A DNA stretch of 11,390 bases, taken from contig SGPM01000575.1 in the NCBI GenBank assembly GCA_004802725.1, positions 1-11,390 on the forward strand, in the 5' to 3' direction. The DNA is from Antrodiella citrinella. Taxonomy: Eukaryota; Basidiomycota; Agaricomycetes; Polyporales; Steccherinaceae. The notes under the pieces are model-generated. The model did no database searches and was not told the DNA's origin. It was given only the letters and a program-made list of their open reading frames with translations. The position numbers were made by a program, and so were the translations under genes. Shown piece by piece: positions 1 to 8,692 of the stretch. Numbering within the stretch: position 1 is the stretch's first letter; each line of letters opens with the position of its first letter.

Positions 1-348
1 CCGCCATGAAGGATATCTTCTCCAAACCGCCTTCCATCGCAGAATCTGTCCAGTCGTCAACTGCAATGTCTCAGTATGAGCTTCTCGCGCCTGCTAATGT
101 ACCCGCTCAACAGCAAAAGAAGGAGAAAGCGATCCCGCGCTTGGACCGAATTGAGGAGGTATCGAGCTCACTGGAGTACAGCCCTGGTTTTGAGAAGAGG
201 ATGACACCTGTTCCTGTCACGTTCCCTCAGGCGTCGGGTTCTGGTGATTCGGATTGGGGTGACGGCTCTCATGGCTCGCATGGCTCGCGAAGCAGGAAGC
301 AGAGTCAGCAGAGTTTGGGACACGGATCTCCACATTCGAGGACCTTGA

Positions 349-380
<32 letters not shown>

Positions 381-1955
381 CAGCGTCAGCCCGACGACGC
401 GCGGTACTCTACCAGCAGTATCGACAATTGGCGTCGGGAGGCAGCCACAAATGCTGACCCGAAGCAGGTAAGCTAGTTGCATATAGTCGCATACACAGTC
501 CTGACACTTTGACTTAGTACCCAAGCTCAGCCTCAGGACCAAAGCCCGTGTACCCTCAGTCTGGCCTCCGTCATGAAGTCAGTTCATCTTCGTCGCTCAG
601 AGAACCGCCGAGGCAGCGGTCTGTCACGGCACCACGACCTCGCTCGCCTGCTGGTCCTCGTTCAACCACTCCACTGAGTGCCAGACTCGACATTCCTGCG
701 CATATGCGTTCCTTGCAGGCTTCTCCAGCATCTGCAGGATCCTCCGAATATATGTTCGAACTCGTACCTCCAGTAAGTGAACGTCTTACTATTCAAATAA
801 TGTAATCTAACGTGTTATATGGCAGTCCGGAACCCCGTCCCTCAACTCTCCCGTCAACACCATTATGAACGATCAAATGCTGTCCCCCAATATTGGTCCT
901 TCACCACATCCACTCCCGGATGATACACTAGTGCCCACGGAACCCAACACGCCTACAATGCGTCAACCCTCGCTAGCTGTCGTCGGAACGGGACCTCCCA
1001 GCATCGGTGGTTTCCCACCTGGCTTCGTACCCGTTGGCCCGCCAAGATCAATGCCCGCTGCACCTCCTTCTGCCCCGCCTATGCAGCAGACGAGGACACA
1101 TCCCGGAGGGATGCCAGGCGGTCCTACGTGGACCATGCCGATACCGGATAGATCAACAAGCGCACAAGGTCGGTCGCGACCTGTCACTCCTGCATACGAA
1201 GCAGCACCTATGCCCGACGGGATCCAGTATCCGGCGCCGCCGTTCGGCAGGCCGCGGGACAGCCCTAAAGTGGGCCCAGCAGTGCTGTCGCCGCACAGTA
1301 GACCGCGGGACAGTCCGAATGCTCATCCAGCAGTGCTGCCACCGTACGGTAACCCAAATAGACCGCGAGAGAGCCCCAGAGTGCCCGCAGCAGCCCTGGA
1401 CACCCTGAGTCCGCACTCGAACGCGTCCCGCTTCTCTCCCGGGCACCAACGCAGCCTGAGCCTCAACGCCGGCGCGACGCCGGGCATGTCCACGCTATCT
1501 CTCTCCGGGAACCCGCCGCCGAAGCTACGCAAGATGCCGTCGAGCGAGTCGGTGGGGAGTAACATCTCAGGTAGGTCGCGCGCGTCCACCTCGGTGTCGC
1601 GTTTCGATCCGAAGCAGTACGTTGACATCGCGGCATTGGCGAGCTCAGAAGATTTGTTGGCGAGCATGCAGTCCCCGGGTACTGCGGCGAACACGAAAGC
1701 GAATGCGGGGATGCGCAGTATGGGAGGAGCGTTGCGCGGGTCGATGGGAGGATCGACGGGCAGGTCGATGGGCGAGTCAATGAGCTCGGGCGGGCGTCGT
1801 TAGGAGTCCCTGGGGCCCCGGTTTCGAATCCGGCGCCGTCGTCTGCTTCGGCGTGGAGTAGAGACAACTCATTGTCAACCTTCGAGACTCCGGCCCCAGC
1901 CCCAGCTTCATCGTGGGGTAAACCACAAACGAACAAGAAGGGCAAGCGAAGATAG
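1..1955 (+). CDS. Ser/Pro/Gly-rich disordered protein, 3' part of gene
   Basis: Function not recognised. The frame is open from the left edge; the first ATG is at 6 in a good context (ccgccATG), but whether it is the real start or an internal Met cannot be told. Exons: up to 467, 518-772 and 826 onward, joined in phase 0 by introns 468-517 (gtaagc...ttag, branch-like ctgac) and 773-825 (gtaagt...gcag, branch-like ctaac). The protein is low-complexity: Gln-Gly repeats near residue 116, many Ser-Pro sites, Pro/Met-rich stretches and a threefold RPRDSP-type repeat. The only ordered-looking piece is around 1606-1670, with FDPKQYVDIAAL and SSEDLLASM. The frame stops at 1801-1803, but the next 150 bases read well in another frame and end in a basic tail (KKGKRR, stop 1953-1955). 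A GT-AG intron 1718-1803 joins the two in phase and gives 586 residues from the ATG. Likely a scaffold or regulator rather than an enzyme (inference). Confidence 0.7.
351..380 (+). repeat. Hexanucleotide tandem repeat (caaggt)5
   Basis: Five exact copies of caaggt lie in frame and encode alternating Gln-Gly, followed by a decayed Gln-Arg-Gln unit. As an in-frame hexamer, changes in copy number keep the reading frame, so this is a likely site of length polymorphism between strains (inference). Confidence 0.9.
1249..1419 (+). repeat. Threefold 17-20-residue coding repeat (RPR[D/E]SP units)
   Basis: Three consecutive in-frame units of 51, 60 and 60 nt start at 1249, 1300 and 1360. Each begins Arg-Pro-Arg-(Asp/Glu)-Ser-Pro and holds a Pro-Ala-Val-Leu or Ala-Ala-Ala-Leu core, and two of them end Ser-Pro-His-Ser. 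The basic residues before Ser-Pro make each unit a plausible proline-directed kinase site; that role is inference. Confidence 0.75.
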
Positions 1956-2085
1956 GTCGGAATTCGTAGGAACGAAATTATACGGTATATGATTGGATAT
2001 AAGGATATAGTTATGGATGTGAAGGAGAACCAGTCGCGCCGTCATATGTATCTTCTTCATGCAGTAGAGTAACTTCTGTTTTGAC

Positions 2086-2730
2086 CTAATGCTCAATGTC
2101 AATATGGTTGGAACACGATGAGAATGAGTGCTCACTGCTTGATTTCACTCTCCTCCGTGGTCCTTCAGTAGCGGCGGGGCGAATCTTCTTCTGCTGTCTT
2201 GGATCAGAAGGATATACTTTCCACAGAAACATTACATCGTTGTTCGGTCGGTGATCTCTATTTGAAGGGCGCCGCACGGGCCTGCCGACGTCCTTCGTTT
2301 TCACCGCGATTTTGCGAATCTCTCCTTCTCTTTCCATATCCGACAGCACAATCTGTTTCAGAAACCTGGCAATAACAGCTTTCGTCAATCACAACGATTC
2401 CGACAAGAGAGACATAGGAGTGGGTCTCACTCACTTGAGCGAACGGATAGGGTGCTCTCGATGCGGAGGTTCCGGCATCGGCTTCGCAGGTCGTCCATAT
2501 TTCCCCTTCATGCCAGGTTGGACCACAAACGGTGGGGGTGCTGGGACCTTTTCGTCTGGGTATTGCGCGTGAATGGCCTCGTAGATCTCCCGTGAGGACA
2601 TGCCTATGGGGTTGCCACCCTGCAGTATCCGGCGGACCATGTTGCGTGTCTTTGGTGTGGCGATATTCGTCCACATCGGCATGACGGGTTGGGCCGTGAA
2701 GGACATGGCTCTTACCCACTGTCTCAGCAT
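2086..2730 (-). CDS. Small basic protein, probably mitochondrial, 191 aa
   Basis: Two exons: 2730-2435 and 2365-2086. The intron 2434-2366 (gtgagt...ccag, 69 nt) splits an AAG Lys codon in phase 2. The first ATG in the frame is at 2730; the frame runs on upstream to 2805, but only from a TTG. The N-terminus (MLRQWVRAMSFTAQPV) has Arg, Trp, Phe and Ser and no acidic residue, as in a mitochondrial import signal. Next comes a helix-rich piece (TPKTRNMVRRIL, then SSREIYEAI) resembling a short winged-helix unit, a Pro-rich linker, and after the intron a second helix (FLKQIVLSDMEREGEI). The rest is strongly basic. Small size, basic charge and likely import fit a mitochondrial ribosomal or RNA-binding protein, but I cannot name a family. 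It is convergent with the gene to its left. Confidence 0.72.
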
Positions 2731-2995
2731 CGTGCAGAAGAATGAGTAGAGTTTACGAGGATGAATGGACGCGAATGCATGAACGAAGGAAGAGAGAAAA
2801 CTCAAACTTGAAGTGAATTATTGAAGAATAGACGCTGATCTTACATAATATGGATTAGCACAAACTAATACTATGTACGTCGAAACGGTTGCCAGAACAT
2901 CTAGAGCAATTGGGTACTTAGGATGTCTTTAGAAATTATGGAAGCGAAATACTTGAGATTATGAAGCAATATCGCATGCGAACGAAAGGGAGCAA

Positions 2996-3727
2996 TCAAT
3001 ATCCTCGCGGTCTTTCATCTTTATGCTTTCCGTAAGATCCGCTCAGCTTGAACTCGCCATCAGAATATCTGACATTCACATCCTTGCTGGTGATGTACAA
3101 GGTGGCGTATTTAAAGCAATGCGCAACAAGTCAGTCCTCTTTGATGAAGAAGCCGGTGTCGCTAAATACATACCTGACGGACCCTGTGACTTCGCCGAAA
3201 AGACTCTCAAAATCGTCTACGCTGAATTTCTTCTGCTTCCAGGTTGGAGGGCCGTCAAGACCCATCAACGCGCCGAATATGACGGGATCAGTGCATACAC
3301 CGTCGTACGTCCACTTCGCGGTTCCACTGTTGCAAGAGGGCTTCCACTAGATCAGAGTCGCGTCAGAATCCGTATGATGATTTACAACGCGCAAACATAC
3401 GCTCATATGCTTCTTGATCCCAGCCACAGCAGCTCTTCTCAACTTTTCTACGGCATCCGCGATCTCCTCTGGGCTCTTGGACGACCCTGTCTGGCCGACA
3501 CCGCCGGATGTCGCGACTTGGCCTTCGAGAGCGCGTGCATACTGAGCGAGGTGCAAAAGCTCGTTCCGGATGACAGCGTCATCGTCCGAGATCTCGAAGT
3601 TCTCAGCGTTTGCCAAGATTGAGTTGACAAGTGCGATGGCAGGCGCGTGTGGGTTGACATCACTGATACGCGCTTTCTTTGAGCTGCCCGCGATGCCGGT
3701 GGATTTGCGCTTTGTGCCGGTAGACAT
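2996..3727 (-). CDS. Unidentified 196-aa protein, likely nuclear, compact C-terminal domain
   Basis: Three exons: 3727-3401, 3346-3174 and 3086-2996. Introns are 3400-3347 (gtatgt...ctag, 54 nt, phase 0) and 3173-3087 (gtatgt...ccag, 87 nt, phase 2). The ATG at 3727 is the first in frame and lies about 42 nt downstream of a TATA-like box. Residues 1-25 are rich in Lys/Arg, Ser and Gly (KRKSTG...SSKKAR), like a bipartite nuclear signal. Residues about 30-108 look helical, with a Gly/Ser linker near 75. The C-terminal 85 residues have conserved-looking Trp, Cys and Gly (WKPSCNSG, TYDGVCTDPVIFGAL, GLDGPPTWK), a helix (FSVDDFESLFGE) and beta-strand-like text (VNVRYSDGEFKLSGSYG). I recognise no catalytic motif and no family name; function unknown. 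If intron 2 is retained, the frame ends at 3131 and gives 180 residues. Confidence 0.75.
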
Positions 3728-3768
3728 TGTGTCAAGGAGTGTTTGAAAGAGGAGGAAGAGAGAAAGGG

Positions 3769-3776
3769 TTTTTATA
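3769..3776 (-). promoter_or_regulatory. TATA-like box of the 196-aa protein gene
   Basis: Read on the minus strand this is TATAAAAA, 42-49 nt before the ATG at 3727. The sequence between is purine/pyrimidine-skewed, as in many fungal 5' leaders. Spacing and sequence fit a core promoter; no transcription start can be seen. Confidence 0.45.
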
Positions 3777-4547
3777 CGGAGCGGTTCGTTTGTCGTTTGT
3801 CGTTATGGTGTCGACGGAAGGATACAAAGAGAGGAAGCATGTCACGGAACGCGTCGTGTCACGCGTCACCGTCATACCATCACTATTTGTGACATGAAGC
3901 ACCAACTACGAAACGTCCCGGACGCCTTCATTCCAACTCCGTCCACCCACCATACTCGCCATGGGAGCTATCTACTGATTCTAGTCACATGACTGAACAT
4001 GCGAACACCAAAAGACGCAATTGTTTGCTTTGTTTGCTTTCATCAATCGCTTCTCTCTGAGTCAGGTTATCTGTTAGATGCTGTTGATGTGAGTCTCCCG
4101 GGTTGATGTCAATGTAATTGCTACTGAGTGTAGTCTTCCGAACTCGAACCAGTGCGGAGTCGGAGAGACTCTGTAACAACCAAGGACGCTACCTATTGCT
4201 GCCCACACCGGGCTGCTGGCGTCTTGTGTCACCTTATCGCCTTTTTGTCCCGGTGACCATGTGCTGCTCACTCGCCACTGGAAACGCATGCTCATGGAAT
4301 GTCAAGAAAATAAGAAGCACAGGAAGAAGCACCATCTGGCATCAGGGACCTATACTTGTGCTCATGATCTCCGCCTCAGTAACTTGATGCGTTGTCTTAT
4401 GACTATGTCCGGTGTTCCATCGGCTCGCGATATCGCGTTACCATAATTCTACGTTACGGACGGCATGTGGATCTGTACGATCATAAAAAGACTCGACAGT
4501 TTAGCTATGATGGACGTGGAACTCTCAGCTTCCCTCACCCCGTCAAG
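3777..4547. other. Shared upstream region of two divergent genes
   Basis: About 770 bp between the TATA-like box of the minus-strand gene and the ATG of the S28 peptidase. Short frames cross it on both strands, but they are weakly protein-like, lack matched splice signals and do not join a neighbouring gene. It holds a small repeat (tttgctttg region near 4022-4040) and CG-rich words around 3850-3870. Most regulatory sites for both genes should lie here; I can name no specific factor site with confidence. Confidence 0.5.
4481..4490 (+). promoter_or_regulatory. TATA-like element before the S28 peptidase gene
   Basis: The word tcataaaaag lies about 58 nt before the ATG at 4548, a usual distance for a fungal TATA element. 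It is not a perfect TATAAA, so this is tentative. Confidence 0.3.
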
Positions 4548-6694
4548 ATGGTCTGGAAGTCCCTCATTCTGTCTCTGGCACTGGCGACCTCTGCGTTATC
4601 TCGAGTAGCACCGCCGCGACCTTCGGTTCCCATCGTCTCAGCTCCAGATACACCGTTCACGGATGTGAATGGGACGGTTCTTCCTCCACTTAACACGACC
4701 TACTTCTTTGACCAGCTGATTGACCACACCAACCCTTCCTTGGGCACCTTCAAACAACGGTTCTGGACAACATGGGAGTTCTATGAGCCTGGTTATTTGA
4801 GCTTCACGTGCCATTCGTACATCAGAGTGCTGACGGTCCTTATTCCATGAATAGGCGGGGCCATTATTATCATGACGCCAGGAGAAGCCAACGCTGCTCG
4901 TAGGTGGCATTTGGAGCTTCGCGCATGATCTTCATTGATGTATGGTTGACAGCATATACCGGATATCTGACGAACAAGACCATCAATGGTCAGATTGCTC
5001 AACAAGAGCACGGCGCAACCATTATTATCGAACATCGCTTCTTCGGCCTCTCTAACCCCTACCCGGACCTCTCCGTCAAAAGTTTGCAATTCCTCACCAT
5101 CCAGCAAGCAATTGACGACCTGGAGTACTTCACCAAGAATGTCAACTTGCCGATGCCCGGCGGCGATAACGTTAAGCCGGGACAGGCTCCATGGATTCTT
5201 GTTGGCGGTAGCTATTCAGGAGCGCTCACTAGTTGGACCATGGTCAAGTAAGTGCCGATAGCATTTTGTTGCTGTCAGTATAGGATCCTGATCGTCATTT
5301 CGTGCTTTCAGCAAACCTGGTTTGTTCGCCGCTGCCTATGCCTCATCTGCGGTCGTCGAAGCTATCACGTATGTCCTGCTGTTTCTTTTTTGGCGAAACC
5401 CGCTTAATTGACATGATCAGTGATTACTGGGGATACTTCGAACCTATTCGTCAATTCATGCCAAAGAACTGTTCCGCGGACGTTGAGGCCGTCGTCGCTC
5501 ATGTCGACCAAGTCTTCACTTCGGGTAATACGGCAGCCATCAACTCTCTCAAGGCATCCTTCGGAATGACGAACCTCACCCACCTCGATGATGTCGCGAG
5601 TGCCCGTACGTTTTTATTCATATCATTTCTCAGCATTCTCACATTGCCATATGCTGCATAGTGAAGAACAACTTGTATGATTGGCAAGACTTGGCCCCCG
5701 ACTCGGGCCCGAACGCCCAGTTTTTCCAGTTCTGCGATGCTTTGGAAGTCAAGAATGGTGTGAACGCACCTGCGAGCGGCTGGGGTCTCGATCACGCATT
5801 AGAAGCCTGGTCGACCTATTTCTCCCAGACATACTTGGATATCTGTGAGTTGACCGATCTTCTGCGGCATATGATCAACCTGCTGACGTTCCCATTCAGT
5901 GTGCGGAGATGATGGTATTGTGTATGTTCCCTGTCGGTCTTTGACCAGAGCCGTGATTGACATTTCATTGCAGCGACTGTCTTGGAAGTTATGACGCTAC
6001 ATCTGACTTCTACACCGACACCTCCGTTGACAACGCCAACCGCTCGTGGTTCTGGTTCGTGTACGTTCGCCAACCCCATTATTGCACTTTCCTGTGAAGC
6101 TCACATTTGTTTAGATGCAATCAAGTTGGATGGTTGCAGGAGAGCGCGCCTCAGGGCTGGCCTTCTCTCGTTACTAGGACACTCACCCCTGCTTATGATG
6201 AGGTGAAACTTCTATCAAACTATCGAATATTATCGAGCCCTGACAATTACAACCCCTGAACAGAGGCAATGCTCCCTGATGTTCCCTGCTCAGTTCCCGA
6301 AACCTCCTCAGGTGAACGTCGCTCCGACGAACACCGAGTACAAGGGTTGGAACGTCCAAATCGACCACCTCTTCTTCGCGAACGGACAACGTGTGTCCCC
6401 TCCTTCTCTTGCTGAATATTACCCACTCACATCCGAGTCTCTGCAGGTGACCCTTGGCGCGAGGCGACCGTCAGCGCAGACGGCCAACACTTCCAAAGCA
6501 CCGCCGGACAGCCCATCGCTGTCGGCAACGGATACCACTGCTCTGATCTGGCCACTGCGAACGCGGCCGTCGACTCGACGATCAAGGCTGTCCAGGTGAA
6601 GGCGTTGGCTGCTATTAAGCCTTGGATCGCTTCGTACAAGACATCAGTCAAGAGGTCGCCGAAGTGGGGCAGGGATGTCGCTGTTGCGGCGTAA
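4548..6694 (+). CDS. Secreted serine peptidase, family S28 (Pro-Xaa carboxypeptidase type)
   Basis: Eleven exons: 4548-4791, 4855-4899, 4953-5247, 5312-5368, 5421-5605, 5662-5844, 5900-5921, 5974-6060, 6115-6202, 6264-6390, 6447-6694. All join in phase, giving 526 residues, a normal S28 length. The ATG at 4548 opens a signal peptide (hydrophobic ILSLALATSALS); the frame runs upstream to 4392, but that would bury the signal. Family S28 enzymes (lysosomal Pro-X carboxypeptidase, DPP7, fungal secreted prolyl peptidases) cleave after proline, often at acid pH. Visible marks are FDQLIDH near residue 60, PGGAIIIMTPGEAN, the nucleophile Ser183 in GGSYSGAL, WFWFVCNQVGW, Asp446 in NGQRDPW and His475 in GYHCSDL. 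Several N-glycosylation sites are present, e.g. Asn49. Introns are 52-64 nt; exon 7 is only 22 nt. The donor of intron 1 (gttatt) is weak, but the PGG motif supports it. Exo- versus endopeptidase activity cannot be told from sequence. Confidence 0.94.
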
Positions 6695-6884
6695 GGTGTC
6701 TCGTTGTGCATGTTATCAGTATTTACATAAAATCATACGTGAATGTTGTATCATTGGTGTCCCCCTTGTGAAGTGAGCATATGCATCATCGAGGAAGAGA
6801 GCTCCGCGGTAACGTGAATTTACATGACAGCATAATCATCGCGATGACTTTTTGGCGAGAGTTGTTATGACTCCTGACGTCGTC

Positions 6885-8212
6885 TCAACCGCAGGCCTCG
6901 GTGAGTAGACCATGTAAGACTGAAGCTGGCGTCTCCATACGTCTCAGAACTTCCCCAGCTCGGCTCTCATTTTCGTTTAGCACCCTGACAAAAACATCCA
7001 GGATCTTCCGCGACGGCGTGATAATCGTACCAATCCGACGACTGTCGGAGTACGGTACCTGCATGAAGATATTTGAATGTGACGGGTGTGTGCCGTCCAC
7101 CGCGAGGCATGCAGTAGTCATGAGTGCACGAGCGACCGCCTCGCCTCTAGAGTTCACTGAGGTCCGGATATCTCCTTCGATTTCAGACAGCCATTCCTCT
7201 TCAGTGAACATGTCCGCCAGAACAGCCTCGCAAAGTTGTAGGGATGGTCCTATGGCGTCCATGATGTCACGACTACGAGTATAATTCGTGCTTGAGCTGC
7301 TCCTCGACAATCAGGTTAAAAACCAAAAAGCTGGGTGAGTCGACCTCAGAAGCTCACCTCACGACGCAATTCTTCAAATGTCCAGGGTTGCATGTGATAG
7401 GGTTTTGCCCCCTTGTGCGTCTTGCCTTCTTTCCAATTACCTCCCTGCCCCACAGTCGCGACGACAGTGCAGTTGAAGTTGCCGCGAAAGAGCTCTGTTG
7501 GAAGTCCTTCTCCTGTCGCAAAGATTTCACCTTGATTGTCGGCGAAAGCATATAGGGTCCCGTCGAAATAGAACAAGACAGTCTTACCCTCCATAAGCAA
7601 ACGAATGAGGGCGTAGAACAGGAAGGTAGTTTTTGCCTATAGAAATTTATCTTCAGAGACACCTGTTCCAAGCCAGCGATGAGAAAAGTTCTTACCTATT
7701 GCTGGCCAACAGATGAGGAGCAAACCACTTGCGGCTTCAAATTATGGCTACTGAACTTGCATGTCGTGCTTCTCGGTGTTCTAATGCATTCTTCATCGCG
7801 TTATAAGTATCGTTATATTCTTGTCGGACGAGCATAGTCGGCGCTTGACCGCTGTCGGGAGTATAACATTAAAGAAACGTTGCAGAAATCCTGTTTATTC
7901 CGGCTGATGAGCAACCTCGACTTTTAGGAGCACATAAATGACTTACTGCTTTCTCTGAGCAGAGCTGTCCGGATGGTTTGTCAGATCGCCCTGGTCTAGG
8001 AGAGCAGCCTGAGCCGGTGGCGGCGCATTTGATTCGTCACAGTACCGTTTCCACCAAGTCTCCATCCCTGATGGAACATCAAAAACACATGTGATGAACA
8101 TCTGAGGACTCTGCTCGTCCTGACGCATCCACGCCGCCACAGTGGATGCAGAACGTGGAGCAAATTCTTCACCCCTTTCCAGGTCCTCGAGCGTCGGCGC
8201 TGGCAACGGCAT
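6885..8212 (-). pseudogene. Broken P-loop ATPase, Crinkler-associated type of Agaricomycetes
   Basis: Exon 1 (8212-7947) starts with ATG and gives 88 residues, including ITCVFDVP and WWKRYCDESN. After intron 7946-7852 (gtaagt...acag), exon 2 starts with GQAPTMLVRQEY, which I associate with this ATPase group. The frame stops near 7740; one base out of frame it goes on to ICWPAIG at a gtaaga donor (7695). The next exon (7636-7358) begins AKTTFLFYALIRLL, the second half of a Walker A region, then MEGKTVLFYF and MQPWTFEEL. Its phase does not fit the donor, and no other acceptor I found repairs it. A last block (about 7310-6885) reads IGPSLQLCEAV and stops at LLTEACG. Family proteins usually run on past this point (recollection), so the 3' end looks truncated. 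With two breaks at or beside the ATP-binding motif it is probably inactive, unless they are assembly errors. Family naming is from memory and moderate. Confidence 0.62.
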
Positions 8213-8692
8213 CTTCTGGGACTAGTTATAATCAACGTATGTTGACAAGAAGAGTGAACTTAAATAAAGGCAAAATATGCGAGTGCGAGTAAGGGAACTT
8301 GTGCACTCGATATGGACCAGTTGAGCGAAGTGCACAACAGCACATGGGCGTCTGTCAGAGGTAGCTACAGGATTTAAACTCCGCTGTAGTTCGCAACGAT
8401 CTCGCTAGTCTGACATCGACTATCTAGAGAAAGAACACGAAAATTCAATAGGATGCTTGGCCCGCGCATCTAACATGTAATAAGGACATGTCAATATTAT
8501 AAATACAGGCAAGAGGTCCGTTCAAACTTCAAAGGTCTAAAATATTTAGATGTGCGAGCGACCGTGACTTATGCCGGATTAAAAGTTTCTGGGAATGTGA
8601 ATCAGCGTGTGTTCAATGTGGGGAAAAATGAGCAGTCTTACAAATTTATGCCATGTGAATACTATGGACTATGTGATTAAGTCGTACCGTTT
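8213..8692. other. Intergenic region between two minus-strand genes
   Basis: About 480 bp separate the stop of the membrane-protein gene (8693) from the ATG of the broken ATPase gene (8212). It is AT-rich in the middle. A tataaata word at 8498-8505 lies on the plus strand, but no plus-strand gene follows it: the plus frame from 8607 only mirrors the last exon of the membrane-protein gene. I see no tRNA or repeat. Confidence 0.5.

Noticed and set aside
168..542. Minus-strand frame with a Thr-Leu repeat
   Set aside because: It is the antisense of the caaggt repeat and adjoining exon and crosses the well-supported intron 468-517; the plus-strand frame has matched splice phases.
2731..2805. N-terminal extension of the 191-aa basic protein
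   Set aside because: The frame is open, but contains no ATG before 2730; only TTG codons could start it.
4118..4387. Plus-strand frame in the divergent intergenic region
   Set aside because: Low protein-like quality, rich in Cys, Ser and Trp without pattern, no splice partner, and not in frame with the S28 gene.
4392..4547. Upstream extension of the S28 peptidase frame
   Set aside because: The frame is open to 4392, but starting there would place 52 extra residues before a clear signal peptide that begins at 4548.
7891..7946. Shorter first intron (56 nt) in the ATPase gene, acceptor at 7891
   Set aside because: It leads to a stop after about seven codons, while the acceptor at 7852 opens the family-like GQAPTMLVRQEY text in phase.
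8340..8420. Possible tRNA-like segment
   Set aside because: The ggtagc and gttcgcaacg words resemble tRNA arms, but no acceptor stem or anticodon arm can be paired around them.
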